Made by a program: the position numbers and the translations under genes. From contig NZ_JACSQS010000002.1 in NCBI RefSeq assembly GCF_014836545.1, positions 173,622 to 237,621 of the forward strand: 64,000 nucleotides of DNA, written 5' to 3'. This DNA comes from Stenotrophomonas lacuserhaii. GTDB taxonomy: Bacteria; Pseudomonadota; Gammaproteobacteria; Xanthomonadales; Xanthomonadaceae. Below are positions 55,221-63,986 of this stretch, piece by piece. The notes beneath the pieces are model-generated. The model made no database searches, was not told where the DNA came from, and was given only the letters and a program-made list of their open reading frames with translations. The number at the start of each line of letters is the position of its first letter. The first letter of the stretch is position 1.

Positions 55221-56240
55221 ATGAGTCGAGTGGTCTGTTTCGGGGAACTGTTGTTGAGGATGGGTGCACCGGGCAACGAGCTGCTGCTGCAGTCGCCGCG
55301 CCTGGACGTACACGCAGGTGGCGCCGAGGCCAACGTAGGCGTCTCGCTGGCGCACTTCGGCCATGACGTGGCGATGGCCAGCACGGTAGCCGACAATCCG
55401 CTGGGCGCGCATGCGCTGGGCGAACTGCGCCGGCATGGCGTGGATACCCGTGGGGTGCGCCTGCAGGCGGATGGCCGCATGGGCCTGTATTTCCTGACCA
55501 CCGGCGCGGTGCAGCGTGCCAGCGAGGTGGTCTATGACCGTGCCGATTCGGCCTTCGCGCTCAGTACCGCCGCCGACTACGACTGGCCGACGCTGCTGCA
55601 GGGCGCGGACTGGCTGCACCTGTCCGGGGTCAGCCCGGCCCTCGGCGCCGATGTGGCCCAGGCCACCCTGGCGGCCGCACGCGCGGCCCGTGCGCAGGGG
55701 GTCAAGGTGTCCTTCGATGGCAACTTCCGGCCCAAGCTGTGGCAGCGCTGGGGCGGCGATGCCAAGGCCATCCTGCGCGAGCTGTTCGCCCAGGCCGACA
55801 TCGTGTTCGCCGATTACCGCGACATCGAAGTGGTGCTTGGCCAGCCGTTCGCGCAGGAGGACGTGGTCGCCCGCGTGGAAGCCGCCGCCGCCGCCGCCTT
55901 CGCCGCCTTCCCGCAGCTGCAGTGGATGGCCTGCACGCAGCGCCAGGCACTGAGCGTGGACCACCACGCGCTGGGCGCGCTGCTGATCGGCCGCGATGGC
56001 ACGCGGGCGCAGGCACCGGTGCGCCAACTGCAGGGCATCATCGACCGCATTGGCGGCGGTGATGCGTTCGCTGCCGGCATCCTGCATGGCATCATGCGCG
56101 GCTTCGATGCCGACGCCACCGTGCGCTTCGGCTTGGCCGCCGGTGGCCTGAAGCATTCGATCCCCGGCGATTTCAATCCCGTCAGCGAAGCTGATGTACT
56201 GGCCCTGGTGGGCGAGGAGCGTTTTGATGTCAGGCGCTGA
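55221..56240 (+). CDS. kdgK: 2-dehydro-3-deoxygluconokinase KdgK
   Basis: A 339-residue PfkB-family kinase that phosphorylates KDG to KDPG. GAPGNELLLQ, GGAEANVGVSLAHFG and the catalytic DRIGGGDAFAAGILHG are typical. GLYFLTTGAVQRASEV and FDGNFRPKLW are shared with KdgK. It overlaps eda by 14 bases, so both are translated together. Its substrate comes from KduD. The start at 55221 has ACGAGGA upstream. Confidence 0.93.
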   Translation: MSRVVCFGELLLRMGAPGNELLLQSPRLDVHAGGAEANVGVSLAHFGHDVAMASTVADNPLGAHALGELRRHGVDTRGVRLQADGRMGLYFLTTGAVQRASEVVYDRADSAFALSTAADYDWPTLLQGADWLHLSGVSPALGADVAQATLAAARAARAQGVKVSFDGNFRPKLWQRWGGDAKAILRELFAQADIVFADYRDIEVVLGQPFAQEDVVARVEAAAAAAFAAFPQLQWMACTQRQALSVDHHALGALLIGRDGTRAQAPVRQLQGIIDRIGGGDAFAAGILHGIMRGFDADATVRFGLAAGGLKHSIPGDFNPVSEADVLALVGEERFDVRR

Positions 56241-56865
56241 TCCGCGCGTTCGCGCGGTACTGAAACTTGCACCGGTGATCCCGGTGTTCACCCCCGATGA
56301 CGTGGACGATGCGGTGCAGGTCGCCCAGGCCCTGTTCCGCGGTGGCCTGCCGGTGGTGGAAGTCACCCTGCGCACGCCGCGCGCGATGGAAGCCATCAAG
56401 GCCATGGCCGAAGCCGTGCCGGATGCGGTGATCGGCGCGGGCACGGTGTTGACCGCCGCGCAGATGCAGGCGGTGAAGGAAGCCGGCGGGCGCTTCGCGG
56501 TGTCGCCGGGCGCGACCGATCGGCTGTACGCGGCCGCGCGCGATACCGACCTGCCATTCCTGCCGGGCGTGGCGACTTCGTCCGAACTGATGCACGGGCT
56601 GGAGCAGGGCCTGGATACGTTCAAGTTCTTCCCGGCGGTGCAGGCCGGTGGCGCCCCGTTGCTGGCCGCCTGGGCCGGTCCGTTCGCCGATGTGCGCTTC
56701 TGCCCCACCGGCGGCATCAGCGTGCAGACCGCGCCGCAGTTCCTGCACCTGCCCAACGTGCTGTGCGTGGGCGGTTCGTGGTTGACCACCGCCGCGCTGC
56801 TGCAGAGCCGCGACTGGGCGGCGATCGAAGAACTGGCCCGCCAGGCATCGGTGCTGGCGAGCTGA
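56227..56865 (+). CDS. eda: KDPG aldolase (2-dehydro-3-deoxy-phosphogluconate aldolase)
   Basis: A 212-residue class I aldolase that splits KDPG into pyruvate and glyceraldehyde 3-phosphate. The catalytic Glu is in VVEVTLRTP, and the Schiff-base Lys in DTFKFFPAVQAGG. GAGTVLT and CPTGGIS bind the substrate. Length is normal (213 in E. coli). It starts inside the end of kdgK. It completes the uronate pathway in this window. Confidence 0.94.
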   Translation: MSGADPRVRAVLKLAPVIPVFTPDDVDDAVQVAQALFRGGLPVVEVTLRTPRAMEAIKAMAEAVPDAVIGAGTVLTAAQMQAVKEAGGRFAVSPGATDRLYAAARDTDLPFLPGVATSSELMHGLEQGLDTFKFFPAVQAGGAPLLAAWAGPFADVRFCPTGGISVQTAPQFLHLPNVLCVGGSWLTTAALLQSRDWAAIEELARQASVLAS

Positions 56866-56872
56866 CCTGCCT

Positions 56873-57028
56873 GGGTAGCGCCGAGCCCTGCTCGGCGAGC
56901 GCAGCGGGAACAGCGTGACGGCCAACGGTCGTCACCCACCAGGGCGATGGCATGACGGTGTAGTGTCGAGCTTGCTCGACACCCACCAGGCTGCGAGCGC
57001 AGCGGCGGTCGAGCCGGCTCGGCTCTAC
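56873..57028. repeat. Cluster of four SMAG/REP palindromes
   Basis: Units: GTAGCGCCGAGCCCTGCTCG then GCG (56875-56897), GTGACGGCCAACGGTCGTCA then CCCACC (56915-56940), GTAGTGTCGAGCTTGCTCGA then CAC (56960-56982), and GTCGAGCCGGCTCGGCTCTA then C (57008-57028). The last runs into the -10 box of the next gene. Confidence 0.7.
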
Positions 57029-57031
57029 ACT
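57026..57031 (+). promoter_or_regulatory. -10 box partly made from a REP end
   Basis: TACACT; its TAC belongs to the terminal CTAC of the adjacent palindrome. Six bases later the ATG at 57038 follows, with no Shine-Dalgarno, so the message may be leaderless. Confidence 0.4.
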
Positions 57032-57037
57032 GGCCGC

Positions 57038-57430
57038 ATGGCCATGTTCAAAACCTTCCTGTTCTCCCTGCTTGCGCTGGGCGGTGCGCTGCTTGCGCTG
57101 GTGCTGGTCACCACCGTGGCCAGCTGGCTGCCGCCGTTGATCGGTGTGCACCCCGGCGGAGCGGTGCAATTGGGCTGGGACCTGGCCTTCACCGTGCTCG
57201 GCGGCATCGCCGCGGTGGCCTTCGCCAGCTACCACGCGCCGTGCTGGCCGCGTTCGCACGGCGTGGCCCTCTGGTTGCTGCTGGCGGTCGCCTCGTTGTG
57301 GGCAGCATGGGACATGGGCAACGAATTCCCGCGCTGGTTCGTGGTGCTGCTGGTCGTCTCTCTGCCGCTGCAGCTCGCCGCTGGCCTGTGGCTGGGCGCA
57401 CGCCGTTTGCGCACCGCAACAAAGGCTTAA
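57038..57430 (+). CDS. Small hydrophobic membrane protein
   Basis: A 130-residue protein with four predicted membrane helices, including FLFSLLALGGALLALVLVTT, WDLAFTVLGGIAAVAFASY, VALWLLLAVASLWAAW and FVVLLVVSLPLQLAAGLWLG. A short basic tail (ARRLRTATKA) follows, so the C-terminus is probably cytoplasmic. I recognise no family. It stands between eda and a TonB receptor, separated from eda by a REP cluster. Confidence 0.72.
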   Translation: MAMFKTFLFSLLALGGALLALVLVTTVASWLPPLIGVHPGGAVQLGWDLAFTVLGGIAAVAFASYHAPCWPRSHGVALWLLLAVASLWAAWDMGNEFPRWFVVLLVVSLPLQLAAGLWLGARRLRTATKA

Positions 57431-57543
57431 CAATTCTCCCCTAGTCTCTATGTCCGCCGGTTACCGGCACGGCCGCGCAGGGCCTTGTGCGAACCATCGC
57501 ATGGGCGCGCGGCACGAACTCACAGGGCAATGGGGACCATCCG

Positions 57544-60351
57544 ATGCGCAATACCCTCCGGGAGACGCCGACGCGCGTCCCCCACGCGAAGCTTTTGTCC
57601 CGCGCCGTGCGCGCCGTGCTGGTCAGTGGCATCGCGACCCTGCCATTGCAGGCGCTGGCAGATGAAACAGCGGCCGTTGCAGGTGGCGCAGCCGCGATGC
57701 AGCAGCTGGACACGGTGGTGGTGACCGGCGGCTACGCAAAGAGCCTGGAGCGCGCGGTTGACCTCAAGCGCAGCAACATCGGCTTCTCCGATTCCATCGT
57801 CGCCACCGACGTGGCCGACTTCCCGGAGCAGAACCTGGCCGAAGCGCTGCAGCGCATGCCGGGCGTGACCATCGAACGCAACAAGGGGCTGGGCAGCAAG
57901 GTCAGCGTGCGCGGCCTGCCGTCCGAGTTCACCCACGTCTCGATCAACAACCTCGCCACCGCCTCGGGCAGCGGCGGACGCGATGTGCAGTTCGATATCT
58001 TCGCCTCGGACGTGGTGCAGACCGTGACCGTGCAGAAGTCGCCGACCGCGGCCGACGAAGAAGGCGGCATCGCCGGTTCGGTCTACATCGAAACCGCCAA
58101 GCCGTTCGACTATGCCGAGCCGAAGTTCAGCGCCTCGGCCGAAGTGGCCAACAATTCGATCAACGGCAAGAACGATCCGAAGATCTCCTTCCTGGCCAGC
58201 GATACGTGGGGCGACTGGGGCGGCCTGGTGTCCTTCTCCAAGGCCAAGCGCACCAACCGCACTGATTCCAATTCCGGCATCAACTTCCGCCCGATGGGCC
58301 GCTTCCTGGAAGCGTCCGGCACCCGTGGTTCGCAGGCGGCCGCGGTGCTGGCGCGCGATGCGGGCATCGTCGTCGGCAACCGCATGGACAAGGACGAGAC
58401 CAACCGGATCATCTTCCAGGACAAGGTCGGCGATCGCATCTACCTCAACGAGCAGGACCAGTGGGGCGCGACCGCCTCGCTGCAGTTCAAGCCGAGCGAA
58501 GCGTTCTCGCTGAGCTTGGATGCGATGTTCGGTGGCTACGACACCCACGAAGACGAATACGATGCGGCAGCCTACTCGGCGTCCAGCCGCAGCACCCTGG
58601 ACACCATCCACGACTACGACGCCGACACGTTGTCGCGCTACGGCATGGTGGTCCTGCGCGATGTGTCCTACACCGCCACCCAGCATGAAATCCTGAGCAA
58701 GGAACGCTTCGCCAACACCGACTACCGCCAGTTCAGCACCAAGCTGGACTGGACCGTGGGCGGCTGGGACATCGATGCGCTGGTCGGCTACTCCGGCGCA
58801 CGCCGTGATTCGGACTACGCCAACCTCAAGCACGTCGCCTACGCGCCGTCGCGCACGCGCTGGACCGCCAACGGCGGCGAGACGCTGGCCAGTGCGGCGT
58901 CCAATGGCTTTGACATGTACAACTCGCCGGAGAAGTACCTGTTCGAAGCCTATGAGACCGAAGTGGAGCACGTGAAGGACGACAAGTACGCCGCACAGCT
59001 GGATTTGCGCCGGTCGATGGAACTGGCGTTCTTCCCGGCGCTGACCAGCGTCAAGTTCGGTGCGCGCTACACCGACAAGTCCAAGGACCGCGAGTTCGGC
59101 AATACCAAGATCCAGGGCCCCACCGCCGGCAGTGCGGCATGGGTGAACACCCGCACGCTGGCCGACAGCAATCCCGGCTGGATCAGCGACATCGTGCCCG
59201 GTGGCGGCTACGAGCCCAGCAACCTGGACTGGCAGCAGGTGTCCAACAGCTACGCGCGCAACACGTTCCGCTATGCCGGTTTCACCACCCCGCTGGACAA
59301 CGGCCAGTTCTACCAGGTCGATGAAAAGACCCTGGCGCTGTATGCCATGACCGATTTCTACTTCGATATCGGCACGGTGCCGGTATACGCCAACCTGGGT
59401 GTGCGTTCGATCGACACCGAGGTCGATTCGGCCGGCTTCCACCCGGTGCAGAACGCCGATGGCAGCAGCGGTTACACCCCCACGCCGATTTCCAGCAGCG
59501 GTGACTACAGCGACCTGCTGCCCAGCTTCAACATGACCGCCGAGATCGCTGATGGCTTGGTGCTGCGCGCGGCCGCGTCGGAAACGCTGATGCGTCCGTC
59601 GCTGACCGACATCGCCTACCGCCGCACCGTCAGCTGGTCCAGCTTCCGCTTCATGGACGGCAACCCGGCGCTGAAGCCGACCACCGCCCGGCAGTGGGAA
59701 ATCGGCCTTGAAAAGTACCTGGAGGATGGCGGCCTGCTGTCGGCCTCCTACTTCTCCAAGAAGATCGACGGTGTGGTCCGCCAGGAACTGACCGGTATCG
59801 TGCCGAACGTGGAAAAGCTCAACGCCAACGGGTCGCTGGATGGCTACTACGACTTCGAGGTCTACCAGCCGGTCAACGCCGATGGCTCCTACAAGGTCAC
59901 CGGCGTGGAACTGGTCGCGCAGCTGCCGCTGTCGATGCTGCACCCGGCGCTGGAAGGCTGGGGCATCAATGCCAACTACACCCAGCTGGACAACACGCTG
60001 ACCGGCGCGTCGGACCTGGATATCCCCACCCCGCCGGAAGGCCTGGCCGAGAAGGCGTACAACTTCACCCTGTACTACGAGAATGACCGCTTCGACGCGC
60101 GCGTGTCCTACAACTACAAGGACAAGTACGTGGAGTACATCCACCTCAACATGTACCCGGTGTACCGCGATGCCTATGGCCAGACCGATGCCTCGATCGG
60201 CTTCCGTCTGAACGACACCTGGAAGCTGAGCCTGGATGCGATCAACGTGTTCGACGAAGAGACCTCCGGCTACACGATCGATAAATCGTTCCCGACCCAG
60301 TACGAGTTCTCCGGCCGCCGCGTCAGCCTCGGCATCCGCGCCGATTTCTGA
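57544..60351 (+). CDS. TonB-dependent receptor
   Basis: A 935-residue outer-membrane receptor. A long signal peptide (about 38 residues, ending LQALA-DE) is followed by the plug, QQLDTVVVTGGYAKSLERAV and FPEQNLAEALQRMPGVTIE, and VSVRGLPSEFTHVSINN. The C-terminus is VSLGIRADF. It belongs to the TonB-Xanth-Caul type, like the receptor at 52193. It has GGCAATGGGGA upstream of the ATG. I found no TGACACCG operator in front of it, so it may not belong to the uronate regulon. Confidence 0.9.
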   Translation: MRNTLRETPTRVPHAKLLSRAVRAVLVSGIATLPLQALADETAAVAGGAAAMQQLDTVVVTGGYAKSLERAVDLKRSNIGFSDSIVATDVADFPEQNLAEALQRMPGVTIERNKGLGSKVSVRGLPSEFTHVSINNLATASGSGGRDVQFDIFASDVVQTVTVQKSPTAADEEGGIAGSVYIETAKPFDYAEPKFSASAEVANNSINGKNDPKISFLASDTWGDWGGLVSFSKAKRTNRTDSNSGINFRPMGRFLEASGTRGSQAAAVLARDAGIVVGNRMDKDETNRIIFQDKVGDRIYLNEQDQWGATASLQFKPSEAFSLSLDAMFGGYDTHEDEYDAAAYSASSRSTLDTIHDYDADTLSRYGMVVLRDVSYTATQHEILSKERFANTDYRQFSTKLDWTVGGWDIDALVGYSGARRDSDYANLKHVAYAPSRTRWTANGGETLASAASNGFDMYNSPEKYLFEAYETEVEHVKDDKYAAQLDLRRSMELAFFPALTSVKFGARYTDKSKDREFGNTKIQGPTAGSAAWVNTRTLADSNPGWISDIVPGGGYEPSNLDWQQVSNSYARNTFRYAGFTTPLDNGQFYQVDEKTLALYAMTDFYFDIGTVPVYANLGVRSIDTEVDSAGFHPVQNADGSSGYTPTPISSSGDYSDLLPSFNMTAEIADGLVLRAAASETLMRPSLTDIAYRRTVSWSSFRFMDGNPALKPTTARQWEIGLEKYLEDGGLLSASYFSKKIDGVVRQELTGIVPNVEKLNANGSLDGYYDFEVYQPVNADGSYKVTGVELVAQLPLSMLHPALEGWGINANYTQLDNTLTGASDLDIPTPPEGLAEKAYNFTLYYENDRFDARVSYNYKDKYVEYIHLNMYPVYRDAYGQTDASIGFRLNDTWKLSLDAINVFDEETSGYTIDKSFPTQYEFSGRRVSLGIRADF

Positions 60352-60360
60352 TCGGCCATC

Positions 60361-60394
60361 GGTGGGTGACGGCCTGACGACCGTTGGTCGTCAC
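60361..60394. repeat. REP-like palindrome overlapping the ligD stop codon
   Basis: GGTGGGTGACGGCCTGACGA, then CCGTTGGTCGTCACC. The ligD stop (TCA on the + strand, 60391-60393) lies in its last arm. It separates convergent genes. Confidence 0.6.
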
Positions 60395-62940
60395 CGCCCC
60401 AGCGTCGGCAACACCTGCTCAAGCGTGGTGATCCCTTCCCAGGGGTCACCCTTCAAGCGCTTTGCCCGCGCCAACGCCTTGTCCAGCGGAAACGCATCGG
60501 CCGACGCGACGCGGCCGAGTTCTTCCCAGCGCAGCGGCACCGCCACGCCGGCGCTCTCTCGCGCGCGCAACGACCACGAACACACGCTGGTGGCCCCACG
60601 TGCATTGCGCAGCCAGTCGATGAAGATCACCCCGTTTCGCTTGGCCTTGCTCATGGTGGCCACGTAGCGGTCCGGCGCGTGCTGCGCCAACGCCTGCGCG
60701 AAGGACTCGCAGAACGCCTTCGCCTGCTCCCAGTCGGCCTGCGGCTGCAACGGCACCACCACGTGCAGGCCCTTGCCGCCGGACAACCGCACGAAGCTTT
60801 CCAGCCCGGTTTCCTGCAGGCGAGCGCGGATGTCCCGGGCCGCCGCCTTGATCTGCGTCCAGTTCACGCCGTCGCCGGGATCCAGGTCGAACACCAGCCG
60901 GTCCGGATGCTCGGGATCGGCCACTGTCGCTCCCCAGGGATGCAACTCCAGGGTGTTCATCTGCACCAGCTGCAGCAGCCCTTCCACATCATCGATGTAG
61001 ACGTAATCCTCGGTACCGCTTTTCTGTTCCAGCGGCACCGCACGCACCGCATCGCCCAGGCCCTGGCCGTGGTGTTTCTGGAAGAAGCACGCCTTGCCCA
61101 CGCCCTGCGGACACCGCAGCAGCGATAGCGGCCGACCGCTGATCTCCGGCAGTATCCACGGCGCCATCGCGCGGTAATAGTCGGCCACTTCGCCTTTGCG
61201 GATCTTCTTCTTCGGGTAGACCACGCGCTCGGGGTGGGTAATGCGCAGGGGCGATGCCTTGCCTTTCGCCCGCGCGGCAGCAGGCTGGGCGCTGTCGGAC
61301 TGCAGGTCGGGCGCGGTCTTGTCGGTGCGCAGCCGTTTGAAACTGGCCTGGCGCAGCAATCCCTCCTTGCCCCAGCCACGGAAGGCCACCTCGGCCACCA
61401 GCGTGGGCTTCACCCAGTGCACGCTGGCGGCGCGGAACGGCACATGCGCCGGCAGCTGGACCGCAGCGCTGGAGGTCCCCAACTTGCCCAGCGAGGCGCT
61501 CAACGCGCGCAGCTTCGCCTCATCGAAGCCCGTACCGACGCGGCCCACGTAACGCAGCCCGGCCTTGTCCGGCGTGGCCATCAGCAGCGAACCAAAGCCT
61601 TGCCGTGCGCCCTTGGGCGCGGTGTAGCCAACCACCAGGAACTCATCGGTCTGTTCGTGCTTGATCTTCACCCAGCTGCGCGCGCGGCCGTTGGCATAGG
61701 GCGCATCCACCTGCTTGCTGATGATCCCTTCGAAGCCGGCCTTGCCACTGGCGGCGAACACCGCCGGACCGTGGTCGAGTACATGGTCGCTGTAGGCAAG
61801 CGTGCCCGGTACATCACCGATCAGCGTCTTCAGCAGCGTCTTGCGCTCCAGCAACGGCGCACGGCTGATATCGACCCCGGCCACGCCCGGCAGATCGAAC
61901 ACGATGTAGCGCAAGGGCTGTTTCGCCGTGCCGTCGATCACCCGCTGCAGCGCGCTGAAATCACTGCGCCCCTGGTCATCCAGCACCACCAGTTCGCCGT
62001 CCAGCCGTGCATCGTTGACCGGCAGCGCGGCGATCGCCTGGCTCACTTCCGGGAAATCATCGCTCCAGTCCAGGTGATTGCGCGAACGCAGCGTCACCTT
62101 GCCGTCGTGCAGATCAGCCAGCAGGCGGTAGCCGTCCCATTTGATCTCATGCAGCCAGCGTTCTCCGTCGGGAGCGTTCTCGCGATGATCGGTAAGCTGC
62201 GGCGCGTACTGGCGCGGATACGGGGTGTCGCGCGCGTCGTGCAACGCCAGCGCGCGCTTGTGCCAGCGCGCGTCCGCCTTGCGTGCCCGCGGTGCCGCCG
62301 CAGGCGTGCTTTTCGACGGCGTTGCTTTCGACGGCGTGCTTTTCGACAACGTGTTCTTCGACGCTGCGGCCCTGCGTGATCCGGTGGCGGTGATCGAGGT
62401 CGCAGCCGGGGCCTGCAGCAGATCGTCGGCCTCCGCATCGGTGGCATGGGCATCGTTGCGCTTGATCAGCAGCCACTGCACTTGGCGCCCTTTCAGGTTG
62501 GTGCGTACCAGCTTCCAGCCGCCGCGCAGGCGCTCGCCGTGCAGTTCGAAGTCGAGCTTTCCCGCGGCCAGCGCTTCCAGCGGATCACCGTCCATGGCCC
62601 AGTTGCCGTGGTCGTAGACGTCCACGCGCCCGGCGCCGTAGTGGCCTTGCGGAATATCCCCCTCGAACGCCGCATAGGACAGCGGATGGTCTTCCACCTC
62701 CACCGCCAGCCGCTTCTCCCCGGCCCGCAACGAGGGACCCTTGGGCACCGCCCAGCTCTTCAGCACCTCGCCCATCTGCAGGCGGAAGTCATAATGCCGG
62801 CTGCTGGCATGGTGCAGTTGCACCACGAAGATCGGCCGGTCCGCCGGGCTGCCGGGCCCGGCCTGCAGGTCATCCGGCTCCGGCGTGCTGCCCTTGGCCG
62901 CGCCGAGCCTGCGTTTGCGGCGGTACTGATCCAGGGACAT
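60391..62940 (-). CDS. ligD: ATP-dependent DNA ligase LigD, multidomain
   Basis: An 849-residue end-joining enzyme. Domains in order: phosphoesterase (about 30-165, FVVQLHHASSRHYDFRLQM), a hinge of four 15-base repeats (about 190-215, SKSTPSKATPSKSTP), ligase (about 260-530, adenylated Lys in EIKWDGYRLL), and primase-type polymerase (about 560-849, FDLDPGDGVNW). This order matches Pseudomonas LigD. It starts 3 bases after the ku stop. It works with Ku in repair of double-strand breaks by non-homologous end joining. Confidence 0.95.
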   Translation of the reverse strand: MSLDQYRRKRRLGAAKGSTPEPDDLQAGPGSPADRPIFVVQLHHASSRHYDFRLQMGEVLKSWAVPKGPSLRAGEKRLAVEVEDHPLSYAAFEGDIPQGHYGAGRVDVYDHGNWAMDGDPLEALAAGKLDFELHGERLRGGWKLVRTNLKGRQVQWLLIKRNDAHATDAEADDLLQAPAATSITATGSRRAAASKNTLSKSTPSKATPSKSTPAAAPRARKADARWHKRALALHDARDTPYPRQYAPQLTDHRENAPDGERWLHEIKWDGYRLLADLHDGKVTLRSRNHLDWSDDFPEVSQAIAALPVNDARLDGELVVLDDQGRSDFSALQRVIDGTAKQPLRYIVFDLPGVAGVDISRAPLLERKTLLKTLIGDVPGTLAYSDHVLDHGPAVFAASGKAGFEGIISKQVDAPYANGRARSWVKIKHEQTDEFLVVGYTAPKGARQGFGSLLMATPDKAGLRYVGRVGTGFDEAKLRALSASLGKLGTSSAAVQLPAHVPFRAASVHWVKPTLVAEVAFRGWGKEGLLRQASFKRLRTDKTAPDLQSDSAQPAAARAKGKASPLRITHPERVVYPKKKIRKGEVADYYRAMAPWILPEISGRPLSLLRCPQGVGKACFFQKHHGQGLGDAVRAVPLEQKSGTEDYVYIDDVEGLLQLVQMNTLELHPWGATVADPEHPDRLVFDLDPGDGVNWTQIKAAARDIRARLQETGLESFVRLSGGKGLHVVVPLQPQADWEQAKAFCESFAQALAQHAPDRYVATMSKAKRNGVIFIDWLRNARGATSVCSWSLRARESAGVAVPLRWEELGRVASADAFPLDKALARAKRLKGDPWEGITTLEQVLPTLGR
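62304..62363 (-). repeat. Four in-frame 15-base repeats in the LigD hinge
   Basis: On the + strand GCGTGCTTTTCGACG, GCGTTGCTTTCGACG, GCGTGCTTTTCGACA and ACGTGTTCTTCGACG lie end to end. They encode SKxTP-type repeats between phosphoesterase and ligase. Copy number may vary among strains. Confidence 0.75.
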
Positions 62941-62943
62941 GAC

Positions 62944-63897
62944 TCAGCCCGCCTTGCGGCGTGGCGCGGCCTTCTTCGCAGGCTTCTTGGTCGCCTTGGC
63001 CGGTGCCTTCTTCGCCGCTGCCTTGGCCGGTGTCTTGCTGACCTTCCTGGTCGCGGCCTTCTTCACCGTCTTGCCGGCGGTCTTCTTGGCCGGGGTGCGC
63101 TTGTTGGCCTCCAGGCTCTTCTGCAGCAACGACATGAAGTCCACCACGTTGGTGCTGGCGTCCTCGCGCGGGGCCGGCTCGTCTTCCACCGTGGTGGTGC
63201 CACCGTCCTGCTTGATGCGCTTGGTCAGCACATCCTGCAACCGCGCACGGAACTCGTCGTGGTACTGGGTCGGGTCCCAGTCGCCGGCCATCGACTCGAT
63301 CAGCTGTTCGGCCATCGCCGTTTCCTTGCTGCTGATGCGGTAATCGGACAGCTTGCCGTCGGGCAGCTTGAAGTCGGCCGGGTCCACCAGTTCCTGCGGA
63401 TAACGCAGGATCATCAGCACCAGCGCGTCATCGTTGGGCATCACCGCGCACAGGTACTCGCGGGTGCGCACCACCACCTTGGCGATGCCGACCTTGCCTG
63501 TACTGCGCAGTGTCTCGCGCAGCAGCACGTAGCCTTTTTCGGCCTTCTTGCCCGGCACCAGCAGGTACGGTTTCTCGAAATAGCGCGGATCGATCTGCGC
63601 GGCGTCGACGAAGCTTTCCACCTCGACGGTTTCATGGCTTTCCGGCGCGGCTGATTTGATGTCGCCCTCTTCCAGCACGACGTAGCTGCCCTTGTCGTAC
63701 TCGAAGGCCTTGACGATATCCTTCCACGGCACTTCCTCGCCGGTATCGGCGTTGACCCGCTCGAACCGGATCGGTTTCTTGTCGCGCGAATCGAGCATGC
63801 GGAACTGCAGGTCGGTCCGGCGCTCGCCGGACATCAGCGAGACCGGTACGTTGAGCAGGCCGAAGGAAAGAGTGCCGGTCCAGATCGGGCGGGCCAT
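62944..63897 (-). CDS. ku: Ku protein (DNA end-binding)
   Basis: A 317-residue homodimeric protein that binds DNA ends and recruits LigD. The start is MARPIWTGTLSFGLLNVPV. The core has PYLLVPGKKAEKGYVLLRE and SSKETAMAEQLIESM. The C-terminal 60 residues are Lys/Ala/Pro-rich, histone H1-like (KKAATRKVSKTPAKAAAKKA), as in longer bacterial Ku proteins. I use the ATG at 63897, not the GTG three codons earlier. Confidence 0.95.
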   Translation of the reverse strand: MARPIWTGTLSFGLLNVPVSLMSGERRTDLQFRMLDSRDKKPIRFERVNADTGEEVPWKDIVKAFEYDKGSYVVLEEGDIKSAAPESHETVEVESFVDAAQIDPRYFEKPYLLVPGKKAEKGYVLLRETLRSTGKVGIAKVVVRTREYLCAVMPNDDALVLMILRYPQELVDPADFKLPDGKLSDYRISSKETAMAEQLIESMAGDWDPTQYHDEFRARLQDVLTKRIKQDGGTTTVEDEPAPREDASTNVVDFMSLLQKSLEANKRTPAKKTAGKTVKKAATRKVSKTPAKAAAKKAPAKATKKPAKKAAPRRKAG

Positions 63898-63986
63898 GGG
63901 ACACACCGTAGGGTCAAGGAGCTTCCAGCTTCAGCGCGCGCGCGTGAAACGACCGTGTCCTCCACCTCAAGAAGGGGTCAGAGTCC

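Noticed and set aside
57520..60144. An 874-codon open frame opposite the second TonB receptor of this region
   Set aside because: Same reason; the plus strand encodes a complete receptor.
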